Source of the DNA: Straminergon stramineum
Taxonomy: Eukaryota > Streptophyta > Bryopsida > Hypnales > Calliergonaceae
Length of the DNA: 64,000 nucleotides
Direction of reading: 5' to 3'
Assembly (NCBI GenBank): GCA_963920665.1
Contig: OY987265.1
Coordinates: 40,987,001 to 41,051,000 of the forward strand
Shown here: one piece after another, positions 38,012 to 51,100 of the stretch
How the letters are laid out: each line of letters begins with the position of its first letter
Numbering within the stretch: the stretch's first letter is position 1
Program-made: the position numbers and the translations under genes
Notes under the pieces: generated by a model
Seen by the model: the letters and a program-made list of their open reading frames with translations, nothing else
Databases searched by the model: none
What the model was told of the DNA's origin: nothing

Positions 38012-38500
38012 TTAGAGAGGTGCAGGGATTGGTTTCAGTAGGGCTGCGAGGAGCAAAGGATAGATACCATTGAGAGAAAAATTGACTGTGAGATCCATTG
38101 GGACTTGCGTGATAATCCGTAGAGCAGAGCAGCCGGTCCTATCTTGAGACAGGATGACAGCGACCGTGAATGTAGTGGAGTTTATGCTTTCACGAGTATG
38201 CATGCATGGCATACTCACAAACTCCGGAGTCAATTTGACGTGAAGAACGGGAAGAAAATTAGCAGCTGTGAAGATCCAGCAAGCTGTATCTCTATCAATT
38301 TCCGACACCTCCAAACAACCTTCCTGTCGATAATACACGCAGACTTCATGTTTTCCGTGAACAGGTGTCTATCATGGACTAATTCCAAAAGGTTGGCTGA
38401 GATCGGAAAAGGAATGGCAGGGGTCAATACCATATTCAAAACGATAAATATGTTCTTGTCCTCGTAGCCGTTACTATCATAAAATGATGACAGGAAATCA
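38012..38500 (-). pseudogene. Frame-disrupted coding relic, family not recognised
   Basis: Reading on the minus strand, 38500 to about 38320 is open as GIWSDFLSSF...VLTPAIPFPISANLLELV...KSACIIDR. The next reading frame then continues as EGCLEVSEIDRDTACWIF, FLPVLHVKLTPEFVS and QVPMDLTVNFSLNGIYPLL to a stop at 38012. A single-base frame change near 38325 would join them. The pattern of strands with a hydrophobic end vaguely recalls SRPBCC-type lipid-binding folds, but I would not assign it. It may be a pseudogene, or a gene whose intron I missed. Surrounding 37758-39044 holds nothing else recognisable. Confidence 0.3.
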
Positions 38501-39044
38501 CTCCATATGCCTCCAGTAGGAGAGTACTAGTACGTGGCGGACATGAAAGGATACGTGGCAGGACTGTGAGACAAAGGGGCCAAGGATCAAAGGCTGTGTC
38601 TTCAGAGTGAAATTTTTAGATTTTCCAAACGATTTTCATGAAGGCCGGTTTAGAGAACAGTTAAAAAGAACTCTCAATCCTAAAACCCTCAAAGGAACCT
38701 TTAACAATCGTTTTCTAATGAATTGTGCAGGTATATACTTTACGAGATCTTCTGTGATTCAATGGTATTAATACGCGAGTAACTGAGCCTTACGTTGAAC
38801 TGTTTAAGGTAGACGTGCAAAAACTTCGTTAAAAGTACATAATTGGAAAGTACAGTACTTGGTAACCACTGTAATAGTTCTTCAATGGTATACGGCTTTT
38901 CCTGGCTGAGGACATTCTTCAATGCCATTCTAGAATTTCTAAGACGCGGAAGAAACAATTCGATTGGGGTAAAAAAGTAAACTGCAGTAACAGCTCAGAA
39001 TTCTGCCATTAGAGAATTCTACCTACGCGAAGTTGCAGAAGCAA

Positions 39045-42000
39045 CTACTTCCACGCTTTCTTGCCACGGAACTGCTTCTCGGCAGTCCTTCGCCCCATCT
39101 TCTTCTTGCTGCTTGTCCTTTTGATGATTGCCCGCTTGGCTGCAAGAGGCATCCCTTTGCTCTTTTCTTTCTGCTTGTTACTCGTGCCTCCAGTCTGCCA
39201 GCCAATATAATCATGATAGAGCCAAGTCAGGAGGCAGAACAAGTTCGTAATAATTTGTTAACCACTTCGTAATTTTCAGCAAAAATCTCAATAACTCCAC
39301 CCGTTTCTCAACCCCAAGTTGAAGCAAGTGGTTCTCAACAAGACAGGGTATGCTCTTTCAGAAAAAAGACTTTCAAAAGGAGGGAAGAGGCAAATCACCT
39401 TTCTCTGCTTCATAGCAGTACGAGCTCCAAACAGAGGGCGATCTTCCCGGCCTGCTCTAGCAGAGGCTTGTCGCTCCTCTTTCTCTTGTCGCTTGTGTAT
39501 TCTTGCCTGAAGGATAGTCCACGATGTAAACGAGGGAGGGCAACATGTTCAGACCCGACAGACACACTACACGGATAAAAAGTAAAATGAGCAACACAAA
39601 GCTGAAACAGACAGGCACGATCAAATCCTAGTGCAAAAAACAGAACATCAGTAAAACAGAACCTAATGATCTCCATAACTTCAAACTTAAAGTAAGAACA
39701 AAGAAGAATACAACACACACCTCTAAATGAGCAGGGTTGACCCGTTTTTCATTCAAGTTTCCATGTTTGTCAAGTTTAACGGCGATCTCTTTGCGAAATT
39801 TGCCAGCTTTGCTCAAACCATGCTCTGCCATCGCTGCCTTAGCTGCACGCTTTGCCTGTACAGAAATAATGTCAAACGTGAGACAATCTCAAACTAGCTT
39901 TGACAAAGACAATTCAAATTATTGAACACAATAAAGCCTTACAAAACAGACCAAACAACCAGGACATAACAAGCAAGACGAACAGCATCCCTATCCACGC
40001 CACTGGGAGCTTAGAATTAAGACTATCAACCTCTACTTCACAATATAACAGGCCATGCTACACAATTAAACTATTGCAGACAAGTAAAACGTATCAGAGA
40101 GAACATACACCCGAGGACAACTAAATAGAAAATTGACGCCTTAAAATCAGAGCAGTTACCTGCAGGTCTCGAATCCTCTGGAAATCTTCATTTGAAAGAA
40201 TTCCATCTCCATCACGACTTACTACTTCAGTGACTACCTTCTTTTCAACCTTTGCGGCATACATCTTTTTCAAATGTCGCAAACTCTGGCTCGTATTTGC
40301 GGTCTCTTCTAATTCTGAGCTTTCAAGCTTCTGCTTCTTCTGTGAAATGCTAGGACCAGCATCATCCTTCCCTTCAGTATCTTCACTATCTAACTTCCTT
40401 TTCCGTGAGCTTTTCCCAGATTTATCAGGCTCATCATCATTTTCATCGGAATCACTACCTTCCTCAAGCTCTGTTAACACACTTAATAACCAGTGAGAGG
40501 GCGCCATCACATTAATGCAAACAAGGAGGAGCCTCGAGGAAAGAATACTAACCCTAAACAAGATAGACATTTTAAGTTGATGAAGACAAACACATCTGTC
40601 CAATGGATGGAATATGACTTACCTTCCAAATCACTAATTTCAGCTTCGTCTAACTGGTCAGCCTCTACATCGCTGCCCATTTCCTCATCTTCGATCAACT
40701 CGGAACCATCTTCCTCATCACTTTCCATGGCGTCATCACTTTCTCCACTACCATCATGCTCCTCCTCATCTTCATCCTCGTCACTACCACTCTCACCATC
40801 TATAAGCAGCTCAGCTCCTTCTATACCTTCAGAGATCACTTTCTCACCAAAGGCTTTAGGATGCACTGCAAGATCTGCACCACGGCCCCTGTCCTTTTTG
40901 TCCAACAGTGCTGGGAAAACCTGAGACCAATGAAACAAGTAGCTCAAGTTCCAAGTCAAGAATAAACGGTAAGCACGAAATCGACTTATAAGGCCATTCA
41001 GGCTGAAATGAGGGGATCAACGATAGGTCCAAATCTAGGCTGTATTTTTGGAGCAACAATTTAGTAAGGAAAAACACAGGTGCAATGGAATAAAACCTGA
41101 CGATAGACTGAAATGATGGAGCGAGCAGCGGCTGCAACAGCTTTCTCCCGAGATTTCTTGTAGAGAGCCAAATCCGTTAAAAACTCCTTCGTCATGATCA
41201 ATGGTATACGCATACATATTTCTCGGACAACGTTCAGACCTACCGCCATTACCTCCGGCCGGGCTCGATCGTGAACAAACTGATTCACAAGCTGTCGAAT
41301 CATGGACTCAACAGCATCAGGAGGCACATCATCGTGGCAGGACTGCACGGCTGCTGCAAGCAGTTGAGTAACATCCCGCTGATGAGGCTGAATGTATCGC
41401 TGGAGATATGGATAGAAGTTGAGGAGAATCAGTTTGTGAAGACCTACTGCCCTGGAGATCACAGTCATCATCATCAATTTCACTTCAAATCGTTCAGTAC
41501 AGCCTTGAAGACGCCTGAACAACTTCTCTGCAAAATTTTGAGGATCATGCACATGCTGCAGAGGTGCGTGAGAGCCGTGGTCCATGTCCCGAGACTTATT
41601 GCGTTGTTGCTTTGCCAAACTCCGCATCACCCTCTCTAGTTTCGCTTGTTTCTTTTTCTTACTAGATGTTGTCCCTTTTTTATGAGCCTTATAAATTTCC
41701 TCCTTGCTGACAGCTGGTATGCCTGCCTTTTTGGGACCATCATCGTCGTCGTCATCACTTGAATCATCTTCATCTTCCTCCTCCACCGCCTGGTCATACC
41801 CTAGAAGATACCGAAGAGCAGAGATCATAATCCGAGAGGACTTATGAAAGCAAGCATTGCAAATTGCATTGGAAGTTCGCTCATCCACCCAAACTTTACG
41901 CCGATTAAGCTCTGCCAGCACTGCAAGCGCTCGTTTGGACTTGTTCTCGTTATCATCCTGGATGCGTAATCAGACAACCAGCATTAGGAAGGTGTAGGTA

Positions 42001-42911
42001 GTATGACATAATTTTTTTAGCCAGTGATAAGAATTTGGTCCCAAAAGAATGGATCTTGTACCCTAAGATCTCTCCACAGCAATACAGTGTTCCCCCAATT
42101 TCACACCTTTCCAGATTATTAAATGACACAAAATAGTGCCCTCCACCTTAGTCACTTCACCGCTACTCCCATGGTCGACAATGCCTCAAATTACTGAATC
42201 CAAGAACATTTTAGAGGTTTAGGGTCTAGGAAGAATTACCTGCAGTAAATTGAAGAGAATATTTTGCAGAGGCTTGTTGACGGGATCGTTTCTGTTTTTG
42301 ATGTTAAGACGGCGAATATCTTGTACAACGTGCGAGTACGCCAGCTTCCTGAGAATCCGGTCACCACCAAGTTGAAGGTCCATCAGGACGGGCAACGCAT
42401 CTACCAGACTAATCATCTGTCATCAGGGGAAAGAATTAGGTCAAACTCTGTCAAAACCCTAAACCTCGCACTGAACTGACAGGCAATTGAGAAACGAGAA
42501 ACGAGGGCAATGCAACCCTACCTTGCGGTTCCGCAAAAGAACAAGTGCTTGTGTGAGCTGCCTGCGAAGCGTAGTTTGGATGGTAGCCCCGTGGGACTTC
42601 AACAACTGCAGCAACTGCATAGGGAAGTTTCCCAGGTGCTGAGGGTAGAGAGGAGTCATGTGCGCCAGGAACATGGCCATGTCCGCCATCTCTTTGGCCA
42701 CCCCAGGGTCACTCGCGGCGGAATTGTTCGTCCCCGCAGTCATAGGCTGCATCAAGAAAATGGGCAGACAGCCATCAAAGTGCCGAAGTTGCAGCACGAG
42801 CTCATTCTCGTATCCTTCTGGGTCTCTCTTGCACCGGCCCTGCAACGCAAGCAGGTCGCCAACTCTCTCCGCGCCCCTGCCGCCCGACGCCACTGTCAAC
42901 CCCGCCACCAT
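39045..42911 (-). CDS. SDA1: SDA1 homologue, 60S ribosomal subunit biogenesis and export factor
   Basis: Eight exons: 42522-42911, 42240-42416, 41097-41957, 40623-40920, 40160-40470, 39721-39855, 39399-39506 and 39045-39194. All phases match and give 809 residues, similar to yeast and plant SDA1. SDA1 is a nucleolar/nuclear protein needed for late 60S maturation and export. Diagnostic stretches are LQLRHFDGCLPIFLMQPM, FPMQLLQLLKSHG, VDALPVLMDLQLGGDRILRK, ELNRRKVWVDERTSNAICNA, the SSRIMISALRYLLGYD segment before an acidic run, FAEKLFRRLQGC, LNFYPYLQRYIQPHQRDVT and KEFLTDLALYKKSREKAV. Two long Asp/Glu/Ser-rich tracts follow (exons 4 and 5), then a KRKLD nuclear-localisation-like run and a very basic tail ending RRTAEKQFRGKKAWK. 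The gene is divergent from uL14, with 412 bp between start codons. Confidence 0.96.
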
Positions 42912-43323
42912 CTTGACGGCAAGGGATTCTGCTCAACCTCGCATCTGCGGCACAATTTAGTTGGTCGACGGCGGCCTCCTTTTCAACACCCTTAAACCAT
43001 GCGCACACCGCAGGACATCTCCACACACACAGACTTGCACATCCGTGATAAACCTCCCAACTTCTTCACACGAGAGCGCAGGCAAATAAAACCAGATACC
43101 ATGATATTAGGGCTACCGTGTACCGTCCCGCGCTGGTGATTACTGTCGCCGGTATTAAATTATAGTGGCCCCGTGAACTGTGTTTCAATGTACTTCCGAG
43201 GCTACGACCGGACGTGAGGTTAGGAACCGAGCCTAAATTAGGGTTTGGTTGTTATAGGCGCAGCTTTAGCATGCATTTGTTCTTCCAGAAGTTTGAGGGA
43301 GGTCGCGAGCACGTCTACTCGCC
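42912..43323. promoter_or_regulatory. Shared bidirectional promoter region, SDA1 / uL14
   Basis: Only 412 bp separate the SDA1 start codon (minus) from that of uL14 (plus), so both promoters and leaders must lie here or overlap. A perfect telo-box in reverse, TTAGGGTTT at 43238-43246, sits 78 bp upstream of uL14. Telo-boxes are established elements of plant translation genes. Joint regulation is an inference. Confidence 0.65.
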
Positions 43324-44573
<1,250 letters not shown>

Positions 44574-45212
44574 TGCAGTCTCTCTGCGTCCTTTCTCAGT
44601 AAAGACGATGAATTTTGTTTCTCATTAGCAAGACCAGCGTGTCCATTCTCTCAGTAAAAACGATGAATTTTGTTTCTCATTAGTAACACCTGAGTGTCCA
44701 TTCTCTCCAGATGTGCTTTTGATGTTCTACTCTTCTTCCGTGCTGCAGAATACGTATTATACGTGTCCGGGGCTGGGGGTTCTTTGCTTCCTATGAATTG
44801 TGGCTCTTTTCGCTGTTAGAGTGTGGAGGCTCTTGGAAGCAGGCTTGCACATGAATTACATGGAATTTTCCCATATGCAATACACCGTTGAAAGAAATCA
44901 ATATCAAATAAAAAATTGTTCACAAAAAACATGATAATTTCATTATGTTTGTACATTATAATCTAAATATAGTAATGTAAACTAGAATATCGTTTTCTTT
45001 ACATTTAGAAATTTGATATTATACTTTCAATATCAAGTTACTTAAACTGAAAAAAAGACCTATAGCAAATTGTAGAGATGAAGATTGTATCTATCGATTT
45101 AGGAATTTGTTAGATAATGGTGGATTACCTCGATGATGAGGCCATTTCCATTCAGAGTTATGGAAATACATGAAGTTCCCAATATGGAGTAAAAATTAAA
45201 GGTTTGAGAGGC

Positions 45213-46180
45213 TTAACCCCTCACTGCCCAAGGCCTGAACAGGTTCAGAAACAACACTTCTTTTGAACTGCTACAGATATAGTTTTCACTAAGTTATAGG
45301 GATCTCAACCATACAATCTTGTAGTGCACCTGTTGTAGATGATGTGCATCAAATTTGGTGTCATTTGAGTGCATAGATTGCATGACTATAATGTTGTAGT
45401 GTTGAAAAAAGATGTTGAAATTTTCCTAAAAACACATTTGGAGGCGAAATTTGGTTTCTACATCCACTCAAATGAAGAAACTTTAAATGAAGAAGTGATT
45501 CAAAATCAGCATAGAAACACATTGATGAAAAATAATATTAGTCAATTGATTCACTGCGTCTATAGAATGGCTTTGAAATGTCGAAAAATAGCAAGAAAAG
45601 TTGCAAAAAACACATAAAAAATTGAACCTTCTTCTACTAAAATGCTTCTCAATCACTCATAACTTCATGGATTAATATGATATTTTAAACACACAAACTA
45701 GACTAGTAAGCGCAACTCTTCCAAAAGTTTTTATTAAAAACAAACATTGTATGAAGAAGAAACAAGCCGTTGAAGTTCACTATAACCCTAAAATATCGAG
45801 ATTTTGAACTTCAAATTGCTCTTAGACATTCAAAACAACCTAGATTGACATGAACTTTCTACCACAATAACTAAAATTCAAGGGGAACACAACCCAACAA
45901 ATTTTTATTGAAAACAAACATTGGATGAAGGAGATACAAGCCCCCAAAGTTGAAGCCATCAAATTCAGTTTGGTGAACTCAAATTGAACTTGTAAACTTA
46001 CATTGTCTTCCAAAAATTCAATACATCTTGGATTAATTTGAAAATTTTACCACACAAACTAGAGGAGAGAGCGCAAATTTTCCAACAAGTTTGATTGAAT
46101 TTGAACATCAATTGCAAATTTACACCACTTTGAATTTGCCCCAAGGACACTTTTGGTCCCCTTCAACGGTGAGGGTTTAA
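45213..46180. mobile_element. TTAA-ended inverted-repeat element, family H, 968 bp
   Basis: The left end TTAACCCCTCACTGCCCAAG and the right end, reverse-complemented TTAAACCCTCACCGTTG, form imperfect inverted termini starting in TTAA. An 82-codon frame at 45369-45617 has no recognisable domain and is probably chance. The flanks 44574-45212 and 46181-47049 hold nothing else I can support. Confidence 0.55.
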
Positions 46181-47049
46181 TTGTGTAAGTTTTATTCAGA
46201 AGCGAATAGAACTACTTCAAAAGTTATGGTCAAATTTGAAGAACAATATGCCTCTGGTATTCGTGAGTTTGTCAAAAAATTCCTATCAAATTCAAAATTA
46301 GCTCAAGAAACAAGAAATTGTCTACATGTGTATGTATAGTAATGAAGTACCTTAGAGTTTATAGTAAACTTTTGTGTTTGAACATAATTAGAAATCAATA
46401 GATTGTGGTTATCATTATTCAATTTCAAGTTTTCTTGAAAATTTCAAATGGAAGTATAGGGAAAAGACTAAATAAATTCCTTTTTATTTATCTTCAAAGA
46501 ATGAAGAATGACCAACATAGTTAGCCAAAAAATTATCAAATATTTAGATGATGAAGTACATTTTAATTATTTTCTATAATTTCTCTTCAAGTTATGATTA
46601 TTTTGGGGATGATTAGGCATTTGAAGGTTAATTGATTCAACTTTACTAAAGATATTTATATGGACAAAATTCAAATTCAAATTATGAATCTAGAAATGGC
46701 AAAAGAACACAATAAGTTCATTTGAGGATAAGTAGCTTCTTCTATTAGAATATCAATAATTTACTATTATGGGAAAACTACTAACACCATCACTTCTAAC
46801 AAATGCATTCAAATAATTTTCCCCCCTAAATTAAATGATATCATTTTTGAGCTTAATAAAATCCTAGGATACTTGTGACATTGTTCTAAAGCTAGTCTAG
46901 TGAAAAGACATGGGGATTAAAATAATATGATGAATAATTTTTTAGATTATTGTAGAAAAGACAAGTCCACCTATTCATTATAAAATGAGATCGTTTATAG
47001 GATGACTATCTTGGTTTTAGATCTTGTCTATTCAAAGATTAAAGGATTT

Positions 47050-47335
47050 CTTAACCTTGGAAGGACATTGAAGCCTAAAAATAACCAATAGATGACTTTC
47101 AAGAATAAAATAGAAATGAAGAATGCACCTATTCCAAAACCAAATCTTTTTTGGCAAAGTACTTTAGTAATAGGTCTCGTTCTTCCAAGGTTAACTCTAA
47201 AAGGACGTTAAAGTCAACAGGTGGCCATTAGATGCCTTCCAAGATCACTATAGAAATGAGGAATGCACCTATTGGTCCAAAAATCTAATTATTTTTGGCA
47301 AAATATATTGATGATAGGTCTCCTTATTTTTAAGG
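47050..47335. repeat. Two-unit tandem duplication (period ~143 bp)
   Basis: Units at about 47050-47190 and 47191-47335 share AGAAATGARGAATGCACCTATT, TTTTTGGCAAA and GATAGGTCTC or AATAGGTCTC words. They abut a family A MITE at 47336-47567. Confidence 0.75.
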
Positions 47336-47567
47336 TTAGCCTATAAATGTCAACACAGACATTTAGTATCTATTGGTTGACAAAGTATCTTTCTGTATGG
47401 GATATAAGTGCAACTATTTTCATCCTCAGGAATTTTGTATGGAAATGAGAGATCTTATACAATAGTTTGACTTCCACGGAGTGCTTTTGTAATTTGTAAA
47501 CCAATGATTCCCACAGTATCAAAATGAATGATTTCCACTGTCACCAATTCGTCCTTTTAAGAGTTAA
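47336..47567 (+). mobile_element. TTAA-ended MITE, family A, diverged copy
   Basis: The interior (GTCAACACAGACATTT, GACAAAGTATCTTTCTGTAT, CAACTATTTTCATCCTCAGG and TTCCACTGTCACCAATTCGT) matches the copies at 144-373 and 30952-31181. The ends have decayed to TTAGCC and GAGTTAA. The stretch 47568-48156 is the 5' flank of the F-box gene. Confidence 0.7.
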
Positions 47568-48156
47568 GATACTTGCCTACATGAGAACTTGCACCCCAAT
47601 GAACGGGAAAAACTAGCAGTTAGTTCAAAGTTAGCCGGTGGATTTGGGAAAATATCCAGTTGCAATTCGAAAACATCGGCAAAAAAACAGTGAAAAAATT
47701 TAGAAAATTTCTATTTCCAGTAGAAAATAGAGAAAATAACCGGGATCAAAACTTCAATAACCGGTTGACTATAGGAATTGGAGGAAATTAGCCGGTGAAA
47801 TTCAAAAAGTTTCCCGAACACTGCTGCACCCATCCCCGTGTAGTCTACATACCCGGGGCGCAAACGAAAACCGCCAGGGTACTCGACCCTAGTATTAATT
47901 TGGGCGTCGGAAAATGGTATGGTTTGCTGCTGCATGGCAACGCCGTCGGCGTTTCTCGCTCGCCACTGTCGAAAAACGAATTCACTTCCGCTTCGGTCGT
48001 TGCGTGATGGCCAGTCCTGCGCCGTCATTCCCATGGCATTATCTCGCCGTGATCTCGTAGTTCCATAGCCTGCTCCGTCAGCCACTACCGTGAGGTTTCT
48101 TGAATTCATCGCCAATTGTGTCGGAAGCTCGTGCGAGTACATACCATCTTTTGGCG

Positions 48157-51100
48157 ATGTCGCAGGGAATTGAGATGCGGGGGAAGAAGCGGCGGTCGAG
48201 TGGCGGCAGCGGCAGCGGCGGTAGCGGGGGTTCGGAGCCGAGCGTTGAGCAGCAGCAGCAGCAGCAGCTGGTGTGGAACCCGAAGATGGATGCGATGTTG
48301 GAGGTCCTGGTGAAGGAGGGCGACTTAGGGATGCTGAGCGCGGCCTTGGAACGGATTATGAGAAAACAGGGGTGCGATAAGGAGAAGACGAGAGTTTTGG
48401 AGAACTCTGTGTCCTTTGGCTCCCAATTGCGAGATGTAGCGGAGAACCTGACGCGGCAGCAGGCTGCGCTTCACAATTCCGCCGTGTGGCCGCTCACGCA
48501 GGACTTGACGGTGAAGGTAACGTAATTCCGTTGGCTTGTGTTAATGTGTAATGATCTGGAGGAGCGGATGTTGTGACTGGATTTCGCTACGTTTGACGCT
48601 CTGAATTAGGGTTGATCTGCTCGGTGACCAGATAGTGGAATATTCTCGCTCTCCTGCTACTAATTCAGTAACGATTTGAACTGTTTCTCAATCTTTGTAC
48701 GTGTATTTACGGCTTAAGAACAGAGCATTAGAAAACGGAATAGAGAAAATCGCAGTGTAAGGCAATCGGAATCGCAAGTGAATTTTTGTGAGAACGAGGA
48801 TATTCCGTCACCAGTAACAGAGGTTGATTTGGTTTTATCCGCGGGAGGTCATTCTTGATGGCGGGCTTGTGTGTTTGTCGTGCAGGTGTTCTCTCTCTTA
48901 GGCACGCAGAGCCTGTGTCAAGCGGCCGCATCGTGCAATATGTTTAACCGATTGACCATGGATCCCGCGTGCTATGTCGAGGTGGATTTGACTATGCGAG
49001 GGTCACTCAGAAAAGTTGGCAATCGCACTGTTTCCAAGCTTGTGAATCGAGCTGGACCGTGCTTGAGGTGAGTCTTTGTGTTGATGAAGTGAATTTCCAG
49101 TGATTTGGTGTTGGGAGGGGAAGTGGCATTTTAAGCAGTACTCGGATTTATTTTTCTTGAATACCAGTGAAGCATGGGACTCTGTTATCAGTCTAGCTTC
49201 AGTGAACTGGTTCAAGTATCATACTCTGTATCTCTTTGAGTTTTCCATGTACTCATACAGCACGTAGCTTTCTATGTTCCCGAAAAATTGATTTGGATTT
49301 TCTTTCAAAATATTCACGTTCCTGAGTATTTTGGTGTGTCTTGTTCGCCGTGCAGGTCTTTAAAATTGGGAACACTACCTCACCAGAATAGGACACCTCC
49401 AGTGATGGTTGTTCCCAAGTTGGACGCAGATGGCGGGCTACAGCTATTTCCTGTAGATCTCTCTGTTACACCTAACAGAGTCTTCCCAACAAGATGCATG
49501 GCTCATGATCGTGATTTTTTGACTAAAGATTGTCTGGAGTCTCTTACTGCACATCACGGAGTAGCTGGGTACGATGGGTCATCTTTTATTGCTCTTTTTT
49601 TTATTGGTGCAGTCTTTTTTGCATATTCATTGGTAACTTTCCTCTGCTAAGAACTCTGAGTATCTGAATGTGAATCATTTGACACGCTATTACAGTCTTT
49701 AATGTTACCCAGAATTGATGAAGTAGGGTTTGTGATACTGCAACTCATCTGCTTGTTATCTTATTCGAGTTGTCGCCTTTTCTTCTTTGCTCCCTTATCT
49801 GCAGGGCATTGTTGACAAAACTCCACCTGTTCAATTTGGAAAAGATGGACAGCGACAATCTCTGCCGGGCACTGGCCGCGTGTCCCTGTTTGACGGATCT
49901 GGAAGTGGTGGGCCTGTACGTATTCTTCGCAAAATGCCGTTCTCTTAGAGCACCTCTTAGTTGTGGTGTAGGCTATTCGGTGTAGTGCAAATCTTTGTGA
50001 AGAGGATTAAGCTGCTCTGGTTTGAAATCTGCTGACGATTGGAATGATCAGAACTCTTTTGAGTGGAGATGTAGAAATTGTACATGATTAACTGCAGCTA
50101 TCTGGAATTATTTGTGTGAAACTGTGAACATCTGCTGATATGGACATTGAATGCACAGCAGAAGAACGAGTTTGCGATCCTTGATGGAGTGCTTAGGCTC
50201 TTGCTGCCCGAATCTTACCCGTCTTTGCTGCCAACCAGGGAAACCGGACTGGAGTCAATGTAAGTTAGGTCGTGCGTCATTCCTAAGTGCACATGCAATA
50301 TCTTGTGCGTTTGTGCGTACTTTAAAGTTTGTATTCGGTTTAGGGATGATAAACCATAATTAATTCTCAGATCCGGAAGAGAGCCTGAAATCGAAGTCAT
50401 GCAACCAGCTCATCAAGGGGTGTCCAAATCTTTCATACCTGGCCTTGCGTGGTTATGGAGTTGCTGATCGACGGGCCAACATGCTGTTGAAGGTATTAGT
50501 TTGCCAGAAATTCAGAGTTACACATTCATTGTACAAATTCTGTATGGCCTTGTCTTGCACTCACTCTTTATATTCCTTGACTCTGGAAAGAAGTGGTGAA
50601 ATGAGTCTTCTCTTTTAAATGTATTTTCAGGGTTTGCTGAAGTTGACTGTCGTTGACTTTTGTGGAGCCCTAAAGCTTACTGGCGTTTTTCTCAGGTATT
50701 TGATCTTTTCACCTTCAGAACCTTGTTGCAGGACATTTCTTTGAATAGGATCTTGATTCGGCAACACATTTTGAGCGCATCTTTGTCTGAAAATCTGCCT
50801 TTTTCTTGTTGGTAGGGGGATTGTGGGACCAGGAGAGCAGCCATCACAATTGAAAAAGATTTTGTTACGTGACTGCCAAAGATTGAAAGAGGTAATTCTA
50901 GAAACTTGAAAATGCATTTTCTGACTGGTTGATGGAATTGTTATAAATAGTCTTGCATGAAAGGATTTTTGATAGTTCTGCTGAACTTAAAGCTGTGTAA
51001 TTTTATGAATCTATATGTATTTGATATTCTGTGCTGGATTTTAATATCTGAGTGCACTGCATTCAAAGAAGACTTTCACTCATGATTACTGTGAAGATTT

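Noticed and set aside
40230..40924. Long Ser-rich plus-strand frames opposite SDA1
   Set aside because: They mirror the acidic Asp/Glu codon runs of SDA1 exons 4 and 5 on the other strand.
45369..45617. 82-codon frame inside the TTAA element at 45213-46180
   Set aside because: No similarity to a transposase or other domain that I can see; length is within chance for this AT-rich sequence.
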